Positions 32,070 through 42,917 of a stretch of DNA of 64,000 bases are shown piece after piece. The notes below the pieces were generated by a model. That model did not search any database. It was given only the letters and a program-made list of their open reading frames with translations, and was not told the origin of the DNA. The DNA comes from Acidimicrobiia bacterium (lineage in GTDB: Bacteria; Actinomycetota; Acidimicrobiia; Acidimicrobiales; Bin134). How positions within the stretch are numbered: position 1 is the first letter of the stretch; the number at the start of each line of letters is the position of its first letter. Where the stretch lies: positions 191,722 to 255,721 of the forward strand of contig JAJEGM010000053.1 of NCBI GenBank assembly GCA_022819825.1. The letters run 5' to 3'. Made by a program: the position numbers and the translations under genes.

Positions 32070-33384
32070 GGTCGGAGCTTATTCCTCTCAGGTGGACCCA
32101 AGAAAAACTGGGCGTTTCAAGCACAAGACACTCGCCGTCTGCATCGCTCTCGGGCTGGTTCTGGCTCTGCTCGCCGCGGGGTGCTCCTCCAACGACGACG
32201 ATTTGCAGCCCGCCGCGCCCATCGCTGAACAGCCGACCGAGGCGCCAGTGCCAACGGAAGCACCAACACCAGCGGCAACGCCCGAACCTCAACCCACCGA
32301 GGCGCCGACGCCCGAACCCACGGAGGCATCAGTACCGACTCCCGAGCCGACGCCACTACCCACCCCGGCACCCACGCCCGCTCCCCCTCTGGTCTTCACC
32401 GAGTTCGGCGACCTCCCCGTAGGAGTGAGAACCCTTGAGTTAGGAGAGGAAACCGGCGAGCAGCCCCTTTCTGTTTGGTACCCCGCCGATTCGGACGCGG
32501 TGGCCGGTATGGATACTGAGATCTATGACTCCGCCCAGGCCATTCCCGCGGCCTTTCGAGCCCTGATCCCCGACAGCATGCAGAGCGCGGTTGAGACCAA
32601 CTCCTATCGCGATGCGCCGCTGGCCGCCGGGGGCCCCTATCCGGTGGTCATCTACAGCCACGGATACGGGGGTCACCGTGACGTTGCCATCTTTCTGACC
32701 AGCCATTTGGCCTCGCACGGCTTCATCGTCGCCTCCCCCGAACACATCCACAGGAATCTGCCCGCCCAGGCGTTTGGAACCGCAGAGTCCAATCCGGAGA
32801 AAGACCAAGCCGATGTGGCCAACACCCTGGCTGCCCTGGAATCGGCATTCGGAGGCGCCGTCGACACCACCCGGGTGGGCGTGATCGGCCATTCCGCCGG
32901 TGCCAGAACCGCACTGGACGCATTGGCCAACGAATCGGTTCTGGCCGCCCTACCGCTGGCCGGCGGTGGTGCGGTTCCACCCGATGGGGCAGACAAGCCG
33001 ATCCTGGTGGTGGTAGCCGAATTGGACATCACCGTGCCCACCGATAGAAGCCTAGAAAGTTACGACTCAGCCCCCGGACCCAAAACTTTCGTAAACCTGG
33101 CTCAGGCCGGCCACAACAGCTTCACCGACAGCTGTCCTGTCATCCTTGCCGGCGGTGGGCTGGGCATGCTCGAACCCCTCCTCGGGGCCGAGCAGGTAGC
33201 GCGGGCCGAAGACGGATGCACCCCGGAAAACGCCGACCCTCTGGCCATGCAAGCGGCCCTCGAGCACCTGACCACAGCATTCTTCCTGGTCAATCTGACC
33301 GACCGGCTCGACATAGGGGTCACCCCCGAGTTTGCCGACCTGATCGACGGAGTCGAACTGGCCGACTATCGCGAAGCTGGCTGA
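32068..33384 (+). CDS. secreted lipoprotein alpha/beta hydrolase with Pro/Thr-rich linker
   Basis: lipobox LLAAGC; PTEAPTPEPTEA linker; YSHGYGGHRDVA and GHSAGA hydrolase motifs. Confidence 0.8.
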   Translation: MVGAYSSQVDPRKTGRFKHKTLAVCIALGLVLALLAAGCSSNDDDLQPAAPIAEQPTEAPVPTEAPTPAATPEPQPTEAPTPEPTEASVPTPEPTPLPTPAPTPAPPLVFTEFGDLPVGVRTLELGEETGEQPLSVWYPADSDAVAGMDTEIYDSAQAIPAAFRALIPDSMQSAVETNSYRDAPLAAGGPYPVVIYSHGYGGHRDVAIFLTSHLASHGFIVASPEHIHRNLPAQAFGTAESNPEKDQADVANTLAALESAFGGAVDTTRVGVIGHSAGARTALDALANESVLAALPLAGGGAVPPDGADKPILVVVAELDITVPTDRSLESYDSAPGPKTFVNLAQAGHNSFTDSCPVILAGGGLGMLEPLLGAEQVARAEDGCTPENADPLAMQAALEHLTTAFFLVNLTDRLDIGVTPEFADLIDGVELADYREAG

Positions 33385-33400
33385 GAAAGGGGAGCCAGGC

Positions 33401-34372
33401 TCAGTCCAAACCGAGGTGGCCTCGGACAAAGCGGCGGTAGCCAGCCGCGCTCCAGTTGTCGTGGTCTTCGCCCCAGCCAACCGCGTCGCCAAACGTCCAT
33501 TCGCTGAGGCAGTTCCACGTCCACAGATTGGGATTCAGGTGTACGCCAATCCTGTTCACGGCCCGACTTGTCGCCTTAAGGTTGCGGCCTAGCTCGTCGG
33601 TGGCCGTGATCTGCACCACAGTGGGAGCGCCGGTGCCGGGGTCACGCTCCAGCACGTCGCGCCGACCCTGGCTGGGCACTAGCCGGGAGTACTCGCTGTC
33701 GCGCAGGTAGTAGCCGTGGATGACGGTGCAGTCGGGGTCGTCGCCCTCGCCGTAAGCCATGGTCAGGGCGTGGAAGCCATCGGTGTCCGAGGCGGTGGCA
33801 TAGCTGTAGCCGCCCCGAACCGCCCCGTGCAGCGTGGCGCCGAACTGGCTGCGCGGCCCCCACGATCGATCCCTCATCCCGTAGGCGTCCACCTCGTAGA
33901 TTTCCTCGCCCAACCGGATAGTGCCCTGGTAGCGGCCCGGCTGGTCCAAATGGCCGTCACCCAGGTAGTTGGGGGGGCACACCGCGGTGAACGTCAGGTC
34001 CACCTCGGCCTCCCCGTCGTCTTGGCATAGGAATCCGATCCGGTACTGCTCCAGAGGCTCGATCGCCTGGTAGCGAATGCCGTTGGGCAGCTCGATGTCG
34101 CTCAGCGGCTGGTCGGGCAGGGGCAGGTGCCAAAAGTTCTTGGCGTAGCGGCAGTTCCAGATCTGGTCGCCGCCGGTGTCCCAGAAGAAGGCTCCACCGG
34201 ACGTGATCCCCTGGTTGGGCCGAAAGAACGGATAGAGCTGCCCCGACAGCTTGTGCTCGGGGGCGGCGAAGGTGAACCAGCAGGTCTCGGTCCAATAGGG
34301 GTCGTCAGAGGTTGGCGGATGGAACTCGTCGTCGGGATGTGTGGCGGTGCCAGTAGAGGGGTTAGCGGACAT
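33401..34372 (-). CDS. hypothetical, CrtC-like/DUF7064-type fold protein
   Basis: YEVDAYGMRDRSWGPR motif. Confidence 0.55.
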   Translation of the reverse strand: MSANPSTGTATHPDDEFHPPTSDDPYWTETCWFTFAAPEHKLSGQLYPFFRPNQGITSGGAFFWDTGGDQIWNCRYAKNFWHLPLPDQPLSDIELPNGIRYQAIEPLEQYRIGFLCQDDGEAEVDLTFTAVCPPNYLGDGHLDQPGRYQGTIRLGEEIYEVDAYGMRDRSWGPRSQFGATLHGAVRGGYSYATASDTDGFHALTMAYGEGDDPDCTVIHGYYLRDSEYSRLVPSQGRRDVLERDPGTGAPTVVQITATDELGRNLKATSRAVNRIGVHLNPNLWTWNCLSEWTFGDAVGWGEDHDNWSAAGYRRFVRGHLGLD

Positions 34373-34385
34373 GGGGTGCCATGCT

Positions 34386-35210
34386 ATGGGAGTGACCCTT
34401 GGTCCTGACGATCTGGTGCTCAGCTCGGGCTCGCTGGACAATCCCTCAATTGAGGTGCTGGTGGAGGCCGCAGTGATTGGAGGTTTCGCCGGGTTGACCC
34501 TGTGGCCGGCGATCTATCCCCCCGATCCGACCATCGGCGAGCGCATTCGCGATGCCGGGCTGGCGGTTGTGGACATGGACGCCGTCATCGTATGGGTGGG
34601 ACCAGACGACCCTGGCGGGCCTTACTACGAGGAAGCCCCTCGCGAATTGGTGTTCGAAGCAGCCGCCGCGCTGGGGGCCACCGGGGTGAACTCGCTGTTG
34701 GTGTGCGCGGGATCAGCGACCAGAGAGCAAGCGACCGAGGCCATGGCTGATCTAGCCGACCAGGGTACTTCCGTCGGGGTGGACGTGTTCATGGAGTTCA
34801 GCCGCAGCCGGCCCATCCCCGACCCTCGCACCAGCGCCGAGGTGGTGGCCGCCACGGGCCGGGCCAACTGCGGCCTGACGGTGGACTTCTGGCATGTGCA
34901 TTACGGCCCCGGCGACTTCTCCGACTTCGCCTCGATTCCTGGTCGGCTGGTGGGGGCCATCCAGCTCAACGATGCTCCGATGGAGTTCCCCGACGACCTG
35001 GGATGGGCCACCCGGTACCGGCGCTGTGTTCCCGGCGAGGGGGTTATGGACCTGGCCGGTGCGCTGAGGACTATCCGGGCTGCCGGATCTGTCGCGCCGG
35101 TGACTCTGGAGGTGTTCGACTCCGACCGGTTGGAGGCTATGGGGCCGGTGGGCTTTGCCCGGCTGTTGGGCGACGCCACCCGACGGGTGCTCGAGGAGGC
35201 CCGCGGCTAG
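34386..35210 (+). CDS. sugar phosphate isomerase/epimerase-like TIM barrel
   Basis: DFWHVHYGPGDFSDFASIPGRLVGAIQLND, PGEGVMDLAG. Confidence 0.75.
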   Translation: MGVTLGPDDLVLSSGSLDNPSIEVLVEAAVIGGFAGLTLWPAIYPPDPTIGERIRDAGLAVVDMDAVIVWVGPDDPGGPYYEEAPRELVFEAAAALGATGVNSLLVCAGSATREQATEAMADLADQGTSVGVDVFMEFSRSRPIPDPRTSAEVVAATGRANCGLTVDFWHVHYGPGDFSDFASIPGRLVGAIQLNDAPMEFPDDLGWATRYRRCVPGEGVMDLAGALRTIRAAGSVAPVTLEVFDSDRLEAMGPVGFARLLGDATRRVLEEARG

Positions 35211-36244
35211 ACGCCCACCCGGATCGGGAGACCCGCGGCCCGGTACACCGCGTCGATGAGTTCCATCGTCTTGATCGACTCCGACGGGGGATACAGGTTG
35301 GGGCCGCCGTCTTCGACGCAAGCTCGGAAGGCTCGGAGCTGACAGGTGTAGGTGGCCACCTGCTCAGCCGGTTCGTAGTGGACGGTGTTGCCATCGTGGT
35401 CGGTGACGGTGAGACCGCTTCCCCACATGGGAGAGAGCGGGTTGTCGATAAGCAGCCTGCCTTCGAAACCAGTCACCACCACATCAGCCTGGAACTCGAA
35501 GTCAAACGCCTCGGGGTCGATAGCGTCGGGATCGCCAAGTTCGACCTTCTGGTCGGTGCCGGTGAACGCCGAGGTGATGGCCGCGGTGGCCCCGCTGTCG
35601 CGATAGCGCAATTCGGCGGTCATGCGGACGTCCACATCGGGAGCCATCTCCTCGGCCTCGGCCCGCACTACCTCCAGCTCGCCGAAGGCCCGCAGGTTGC
35701 TGAGGGCATAAGAGCCGGTGTCCATGAGGGCGCCCCCCGCCAGGTCGTAGCGGTAGCGGATGTCGTCGGGACCGTGCATCGAAGGGAACACCATGGCCGC
35801 CTCCACATGGCTCATCTCCCCCACCGCACTGTCGGCCACCAACTCGATGGCTCGTTGGGCTTGAGGGTGGAAGCGCCAATGGTAAGCCTCCATCACCACC
35901 AGCCCGGTCCGCTCCGCGGCATCGGCCACTTGGCGGGCCTCGTCGGCGTTGGCGGTGAACGGCTTTTCCAGCAATACCGGCTTTCCCGCCTCTAGTGCGG
36001 CAATGGTCCAGCGGGCGTGGTGGGAGTTGGGCAGCGGGTTGTACACCGCGTCGATCTCCTCTGAGGCCAGCAGATCGTCGTAGCTGTCGAATACCAGAGG
36101 AATCCCATGCTCATCGGCATAAGCCCGAGCCCGCTGCGGATCGCGGGCCGCCACCGCGGCCACCTCCACCCCGTCGACCTCTTTCGCCGGCTCGATGAGC
36201 CCCATCGGCCCGATCCACGCCGCCCCCAACATGCCGATTCGCAT
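35207..36244 (-). CDS. Gfo/Idh/MocA family oxidoreductase
   Basis: NPLPNSHHARWTIAALEAGKPVLLEKPF; EAYHWRFHPQ. Confidence 0.92.
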   Translation of the reverse strand: MRIGMLGAAWIGPMGLIEPAKEVDGVEVAAVAARDPQRARAYADEHGIPLVFDSYDDLLASEEIDAVYNPLPNSHHARWTIAALEAGKPVLLEKPFTANADEARQVADAAERTGLVVMEAYHWRFHPQAQRAIELVADSAVGEMSHVEAAMVFPSMHGPDDIRYRYDLAGGALMDTGSYALSNLRAFGELEVVRAEAEEMAPDVDVRMTAELRYRDSGATAAITSAFTGTDQKVELGDPDAIDPEAFDFEFQADVVVTGFEGRLLIDNPLSPMWGSGLTVTDHDGNTVHYEPAEQVATYTCQLRAFRACVEDGGPNLYPPSESIKTMELIDAVYRAAGLPIRVGV

Positions 36245-36257
36245 AACAGCAGGTTAG

Positions 36258-37019
36258 CTAGGCGGCAAATGCCGCCTTCAGATCAGTGGCCAACTCTGGG
36301 CGGCAGATGAGGATGCCCCATTGGGCTAGATCGCGGCGGTTGTAGCGGAGCGGGGAGCCGTCTAGGTGGGAAGCGTGCAGTCCAGCGGCCAGGGCGATGG
36401 CCACCGGGGCGCAGGTGTCCCATTCGTAGAGGCCGCCGGCGTGAACCCAGGCGTCGGCCTCGCCGGTGACTACGGCCATGGCCTTCACCCCGGCGGAACC
36501 CACGCCGTACACATCGGCGTCCAAATGGCGGGCCAGGCGATGGCCGTCCCACCGCACCCGAGAGCGCGACATCACTACTAGCGGCCGCTTTCGGCCAGAA
36601 TCAGCGGGAGGCCCGTCGGGGCTCATGGTGCTGAATGTGCGGCCCCAGGGAGGCACCGAAACCGCCCCGGCTGCTGGTTCGCCGTTCACTGCCAGCCCGA
36701 CGTGGACTGCCCAGGTGTCGCTCCACTGGTCGGCGTAGTCGGATGAGCCATCCAACGGGTCGACGATCCACACCCGCTCAGCCTCTAGGCGGGCTCCGTC
36801 GTCACGCCCTTCCTCCGACAGCACCATGTCGTCTGGCCTGAGCTGGGCCAACGCCCCGGTGAGATAGCGATGGCTGAGTTGGTCCCCCGCCATCTCCCGG
36901 TGGAGGTAGCCAGCTCGGGATTCCTCCATCTCGTCTGAAAGGGCCTGGAGCTGCTCCCCTGCCTGCTGGGCCAACCAGTGGGCGAGTTCGTGGTCACTCG
37001 GTTCTGGGGTCTCGGTCAC
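36258..37019 (-). CDS. inositol monophosphatase/CysQ-like phosphatase
   Basis: LSEEG...WIVDPLDGSSDYADQ; YEWDTCAPVAIALAAG. Confidence 0.88.
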   Translation of the reverse strand: MTETPEPSDHELAHWLAQQAGEQLQALSDEMEESRAGYLHREMAGDQLSHRYLTGALAQLRPDDMVLSEEGRDDGARLEAERVWIVDPLDGSSDYADQWSDTWAVHVGLAVNGEPAAGAVSVPPWGRTFSTMSPDGPPADSGRKRPLVVMSRSRVRWDGHRLARHLDADVYGVGSAGVKAMAVVTGEADAWVHAGGLYEWDTCAPVAIALAAGLHASHLDGSPLRYNRRDLAQWGILICRPELATDLKAAFAA

Positions 37020-38002
37020 GGGGCCAGCACAATCGGACGCCAGTCGAGCACAGGCACTGGATCTGCCCCGTCTCGTTCTGCCTGCACGATCACCGTGAAG
37101 GCCAATAGACGGCCATTGGCCACCGGCTCGGCCGCATTGAGGGTGGCGGCCACATCCACCACGTCGCCCTCGAAAACTGGGCCGGTGTGGTCGCAGAGAT
37201 GCCAGCCCACCACAGTGGCCGCGGTAGGCACTAGGCGTACCAACCCGGCCTGGGCCAGTCCCACGGTGTGCCCGCCATACACCAGGCGCTTTCCCCCCTG
37301 GCCCAGCGACGCATCCCTATGAATTGGGGCCAGGTTTTGGGTGAGCCGTACCAGGGCGGGGGCATCGGTCACCGTGTCGCGCAGCGGATCGCGGTGGGTT
37401 TCCCCGATCGCCCACTCCTGCGGCACCCCCAGCGGGCTCAGATCCCAGTCTGCGGGGGCGACCTCCACAAACGAGGTCATGTCGATCTCATTGGGAGTTC
37501 CTCCGAGATCGTCTTCGTGCCCTGTGAGGGCATCAGAGCGGCGGCGAACAAGGGCGCATCGCTCGAAGTCCAGCACCAGGCGGCCTTGATCGTCGACCGT
37601 TTGCATGCCGAGCAGCACCAAGCCCCGAGGAGGCCGGTCGGGCCGGGCGGAGGCCTCTCGCAGGCCCCGAACGGTCACCGTCGTGGTTAGAGTCTCCCCC
37701 ACTCGTACAGTGCGCAGTTGGCGCACGCCCCGGTAGAACAGGTTGGCCACCACCTTGCGGGTGGCCACGGTGGATTGGCCGATGGCCACTTGCAATACCA
37801 ATGCAGGGTTGACCACCGATCCGGGCTCTCCGGTAATGGCCTCGGCCAACGGGCGGCTCAGGCTGATGGCCAAGGGATCGCCGCAAATTGCCTGGTAGAC
37901 CGCGGCTTCACCGGGACCGATCGTGATAGCTGGGGCAGGATCAAGTGGCTGGCCCACTTCAAAATCCTCGAACCAGGGACCGTCTCCTGCCGGTAGAACC
38001 AC
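37016..38002 (-). CDS. MaoC-like acyl dehydratase (double hotdog)
   Basis: WFEDFEVGQPLD; NLAPIHRDA..VYGGHTVGLAQA. Confidence 0.8.
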   Translation of the reverse strand: MVLPAGDGPWFEDFEVGQPLDPAPAITIGPGEAAVYQAICGDPLAISLSRPLAEAITGEPGSVVNPALVLQVAIGQSTVATRKVVANLFYRGVRQLRTVRVGETLTTTVTVRGLREASARPDRPPRGLVLLGMQTVDDQGRLVLDFERCALVRRRSDALTGHEDDLGGTPNEIDMTSFVEVAPADWDLSPLGVPQEWAIGETHRDPLRDTVTDAPALVRLTQNLAPIHRDASLGQGGKRLVYGGHTVGLAQAGLVRLVPTAATVVGWHLCDHTGPVFEGDVVDVAATLNAAEPVANGRLLAFTVIVQAERDGADPVPVLDWRPIVLAP

Positions 38003-38059
38003 GCCCCGCAGTAAACCACGCCAGAGGGTGATAACCGGAACTGGCGTTAGGGTCTGGCC

Positions 38060-38959
38060 ATGACAGCAGCTTCACCCGAGGAAGTCCCGGCCATCATCGA
38101 GGTGGCCATCAACGGAATCACCAGCCCCGAAATCAATCCCAACGTGCCCTTGAGCCCTGAGGCAATCGCCGCCGATGCTCTGGCCTGCATCGAGGGGGGT
38201 GCGGCCATCATTCACACCCACAACCACGACATCAGCCTTACTGGCCGCGATGCCGCCGACCCCTACATCGAGGCTATGACCCCGGTGCTAGCCGCCCGTC
38301 CTGACGCCCTGTGGTACCCCACACTCACCTCTGGGAACCATCAGGCCAAGTACGCCCACATGGCCATGATCGCCGAGGAACTGCCCCTGCGAATGGTGGC
38401 CGTGGACCCCGGCTCCACCAACATCGGCGGCGCCGGGCCCGACGGCCTCCCGGTGGGCGGCACCTACAAGAACGACTATGCGGAAATCCGGGCCAGCTTC
38501 GACTTGTGCCGCGACAACGGCTGGGCCCCGGCGATGGCCATTTACGAGCCCGGATTCCTGCAATGCGTGCTCACCTACCATCGGGTCGGCCAGTTGCCTG
38601 CGGGCTCGATGGCCAAGCTCTACTTCGGCGCCGAGTGGGGGCTCTCCCGCCGCTCCAAGGGGGTCACCTTCGGGTTGCCCCCTACCAAGCACGCCCTGCT
38701 GGCCTATCTGGACATGCTGGAGGGCACCGACATCCCCTGGTCGGTGTCGGTTTGGGGCGGCGACCTCATGGCCACCCCGGTCGCTCGGCTGGCCCTCGAA
38801 CTCGGCGGCCACCTCCATGTGGGCATCGAGGAGTTCTACGACCCCGACCGCTCCCCCACCAATCAGGAGCTCTTGTCTGAAGCCGTGGCCCTGTGCAACG
38901 AGGTCGGCCGCCCTCTGGCCACCTGTGACGAGACAGCCGAAATGCTGGAGCTGCCCTAG
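38060..38959 (+). CDS. 3-keto-5-aminohexanoate cleavage (BKACE) family protein
   Basis: AINGITSPEINPNVPLSPEAIAADALACIEGGAAIIHTHNHD; HVGIEEF. Confidence 0.85.
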   Translation: MTAASPEEVPAIIEVAINGITSPEINPNVPLSPEAIAADALACIEGGAAIIHTHNHDISLTGRDAADPYIEAMTPVLAARPDALWYPTLTSGNHQAKYAHMAMIAEELPLRMVAVDPGSTNIGGAGPDGLPVGGTYKNDYAEIRASFDLCRDNGWAPAMAIYEPGFLQCVLTYHRVGQLPAGSMAKLYFGAEWGLSRRSKGVTFGLPPTKHALLAYLDMLEGTDIPWSVSVWGGDLMATPVARLALELGGHLHVGIEEFYDPDRSPTNQELLSEAVALCNEVGRPLATCDETAEMLELP

Positions 38960-38963
38960 CGGC

Positions 38964-39788
38964 CTAGACGCAAGGGTTGTCCATTGCGCCGAGACCCTCG
39001 ATCTCGGAGCGGATCACATCCCCGGGCTTGAGGTAAACGCCTTGGGCATGGCCGACCCCTCCGGGGGTGCCGGTGAAGATGAGGTCTCCGGGGTGCAGGG
39101 TAAGGATGGTTGACAGGTATGCCACCATCTCCGCCACCGGGCGCATGAGGAAGCTGGTGCGGCTGTTTTGGCGCAAGTCGCCGTTGACTTCGCAGGAGAT
39201 GGCCAAATCGTCGGGGTTTTCCACCAAGTCGGGGCTCACCAGTGCAGGGCCGATGGGGCCAAACGACTCCCGTGACTTGCCCAGGGAGAACTGAGGCGGG
39301 GAGGCCGCGGTCTGCAAGGCCCGGTCGGAGATGTCCTGGCCGATCATCAGCCCGGCTATCCGGTCCCAAGCCTGAGCTTCGTCCGCCGCACGGGTTTCGA
39401 TGCCGATCACCACAACCAGCTCGCATTCGTAGTCGCAGTGTTCGCCCACCAACTTCACCGGCGCGGCCGGCCCAACCAGGCAGGTGGGGAACTTGGTGAA
39501 CACCACCGGTGCCTCACTGGCGGTCCGGCCCATGGGGTCGACCCGATCGATCTCCTCGATATGGTCCCGGTAGTTCAGCCCGTAGCCGAACACCTGCTGT
39601 GGGTTGGGAACCGGGGGGCCTAGCTCGGCTGGGCTCACCTGGCCGTCGGGCAAGCCCCGGTTGGCCCAGAGGCGGTGGAGATCGTCAATGTCGGCCAAGG
39701 CGTCCATCGGATCCATGCCCATCGCCCAGAAGTCGGCGCCGTCCAGCAGCACCGCCTCTCCCGCCCGGTTTGCCAATCGATAGCTCAT
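38964..39788 (-). CDS. fumarylacetoacetate hydrolase family protein
   Basis: FGYGLNYRDHIEE; DYECELVVVIG; GDLIFTGTPGGVG. Confidence 0.92.
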   Translation of the reverse strand: MSYRLANRAGEAVLLDGADFWAMGMDPMDALADIDDLHRLWANRGLPDGQVSPAELGPPVPNPQQVFGYGLNYRDHIEEIDRVDPMGRTASEAPVVFTKFPTCLVGPAAPVKLVGEHCDYECELVVVIGIETRAADEAQAWDRIAGLMIGQDISDRALQTAASPPQFSLGKSRESFGPIGPALVSPDLVENPDDLAISCEVNGDLRQNSRTSFLMRPVAEMVAYLSTILTLHPGDLIFTGTPGGVGHAQGVYLKPGDVIRSEIEGLGAMDNPCV

Positions 39789-39805
39789 CGCCAGTCCATA
39801 GAGAG

Positions 39806-41812
39806 CTAGAGCGCGGCGGCCAGCTCGACCGCTGACTTCATGGCACCCTCCAGGAAACCGGGCTGAGCGCAGTCGCCCACTGCATGGACTTCAGCTCCAG
39901 CAGACCGCAACTCGTCGGCCAGCGACGTGTCTGGAGCTAGTTCCGAGGTCACAACCACCAGATCAGCGGGCGTCGTCTGCTCCTCACCGTTGGAGCGCCA
40001 CACCACCCCTTCGTCGGTGACTGCCACCACCTGCGCGCCGGTAACCAGGTTCACCCCTGCTTGGCCGAGGTCGTTGACCACTCGCCAGCGGCCAGGGAGC
40101 CCCAGAGAAAAGCCGAACGCCGGACCGGACTCGATGAGCGTTACCTCGGCCCCTTGGTGGTGGGCGGTCTCCGTCACCCCGATGCCGGGCAGGTCTCCGC
40201 CCAGCACAGCCACCCGGGCGGCATCCAATGAAGCGCCGTCGAGAAGCCAAGGAGCCAAATCGTCCACCCCCCAAACCTGGGGGCCATCGATGCCGTCCAC
40301 ATCGGGACGGCCCCACCGGCCGCCCACTGCGACCACCACTGCATCGGGCGAGAGCGCGCTTGCCCCGGCTGCGTCCAGGCGGGTGTTGAGCCGCACATCC
40401 ACTCCGAGCTGATCGAGCTGGCGCTCGAACCACTCCATGAGCTCGGCGTTCACGTCGCTGGTGGCCGACGCCAGCGCCCATCGGCCGCCCAGCCGATCAG
40501 ATGCGTCGGCCAGGATCACCTCATGGCCCCGCAGGGCAGCCACCCGGGCAGTCTCCATGCCCGAGGGCCCTCCGCCGATCACCAGCACCTTTTTGGCAGC
40601 CGACGCGGCCTCAGCGGTGAGCTCATCCTCCCTCCCCAGAAAGCCATTTCCCGCGCACCGAGTTCCCACTCGCAAGAAGATGTTGCCAATGCAGCGGTAG
40701 TGGTACACGCAGGGACGCACGTCTTCGGACTGGCCCGCGGCCAGCTTGTTGGGCAGGTCGGGATCGGCCAGGATCTTGCGGCCCATGGCCACAAAGTCGT
40801 ATCTCCCCTCGGCTATGTGGCGATCGGCCGATTCGGGACTGATCCGTCCCACGGCAATGATCGGCACGTCCACTTCGGCCTTCACTGCGGCCGCATTGGG
40901 CACCAGCAGCTCGGGCACGTGGGGGCCGTAGGAGTCGGTTGGTCCGGTGGCGATGCCCGGATCGTGGTAGGCCGACACGTGGATGGCGTCGGCCCCCGCC
41001 GCGGCTGCAACCCGGGCGTTGTGCAGGGCGTCGTCTAGGACGGTGCCGTCAATGCCCACCTCGGTGCTGTTAAGCCGCACCCACACCGGGTAGTCGTCGC
41101 CCACCCGCCGGCGGGTCTCAGTGAGGATCTCCTCCAGGAAACGAGCCCGGTTCTCTACCGGCCCGCCGTATTCGTCGTCTCGGGTGTTGATGGTGGGCGA
41201 TAAGAAGGCGTCGATGAGATAGCCGTGGCCACCGTGCAGCTCCACCGCGTCCACTCCGGCCTCTCGGGCCCGCACGGTGGCTGCCGCGAATTGGTCGATA
41301 ACCGTGGCGATGTCGTTGTGGTCCATCACCCGGTAATGGGGGTTGGACGTGGGCGCCATGAAGGGTTCGGCCATCATGGCCCCTTCTTCGGCGGTGACCA
41401 TCCCGTAGAGGGGGTCGATGGTCATCGGCCCCGGCTCTGACGGCACCCACATAGGGCGCCCGGCCATGGTGTCCTGAAGACCCATCTTGCCGGCGTGGGT
41501 GAGCTGCATGGCGATCTTGCCGCCATGGTTGTGGACCCGATCGGCGGCCCGCTTCCACGATGGGATGAACCGGTCTTCTGAGATGGCGGTCTGGCGCTTG
41601 TTGGAACAGCCCACCGGATGGGCTACGCCCACCGAACCCAGCATGACCACGGCCATCCCCCCTTTGGCCCGCGCCTCCAGGTAGGCCGCCTGGTCGTCGG
41701 AAACCTCTCCGTTCTCGTCGCCCAACTCCTCCCCCATCGGGGCCATGATCAGCCGGTTGCGCAGTTCCAGAGCGCCAATGCGCCCCGGTGACAGCAGATG
41801 CTCGTAGCTCAT
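39806..41812 (-). CDS. NADH:flavin oxidoreductase / 2,4-dienoyl-CoA reductase-like
   Basis: OYE barrel (LELRNRLIMAPMG, VELHGGHGYLIDAFLSP) plus FAD/NAD domain (VIGGGPSGMETARVAALRGHEV). Confidence 0.92.
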   Translation of the reverse strand: MSYEHLLSPGRIGALELRNRLIMAPMGEELGDENGEVSDDQAAYLEARAKGGMAVVMLGSVGVAHPVGCSNKRQTAISEDRFIPSWKRAADRVHNHGGKIAMQLTHAGKMGLQDTMAGRPMWVPSEPGPMTIDPLYGMVTAEEGAMMAEPFMAPTSNPHYRVMDHNDIATVIDQFAAATVRAREAGVDAVELHGGHGYLIDAFLSPTINTRDDEYGGPVENRARFLEEILTETRRRVGDDYPVWVRLNSTEVGIDGTVLDDALHNARVAAAAGADAIHVSAYHDPGIATGPTDSYGPHVPELLVPNAAAVKAEVDVPIIAVGRISPESADRHIAEGRYDFVAMGRKILADPDLPNKLAAGQSEDVRPCVYHYRCIGNIFLRVGTRCAGNGFLGREDELTAEAASAAKKVLVIGGGPSGMETARVAALRGHEVILADASDRLGGRWALASATSDVNAELMEWFERQLDQLGVDVRLNTRLDAAGASALSPDAVVVAVGGRWGRPDVDGIDGPQVWGVDDLAPWLLDGASLDAARVAVLGGDLPGIGVTETAHHQGAEVTLIESGPAFGFSLGLPGRWRVVNDLGQAGVNLVTGAQVVAVTDEGVVWRSNGEEQTTPADLVVVTSELAPDTSLADELRSAGAEVHAVGDCAQPGFLEGAMKSAVELAAAL

Positions 41813-41847
41813 AGATGCTCCTAGCTCATTGATGCTCGTAGCTCATG
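41797..41847. repeat. 3 x 17-bp tandem repeat carrying the start codon region of the 39806-41812 gene
   Basis: gatgctcgtagctcata / gatgctcctagctcatt / gatgctcgtagctcatg. Confidence 0.95.
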
Positions 41848-41969
41848 GCCCCATCATGGCCCATTGTTGGCAATCCGGTCAGAACCAAAGAGCCTCTGCG
41901 ACTGTTGGCAGCCGCCACCGGAGGGTTTATGACTGCTACCCGGCATCTCCCTAGCCGTAACCTGCCTGA

Positions 41970-42916
<947 letters not shown>

Positions 42917-42917
<1 letters not shown>

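Noticed and set aside
32200-32390. Repetitive Pro/Thr/Glu codons as a tandem repeat or CRISPR-like array
   Set aside because: Coding low-complexity linker of a lipoprotein; no regular spacer structure
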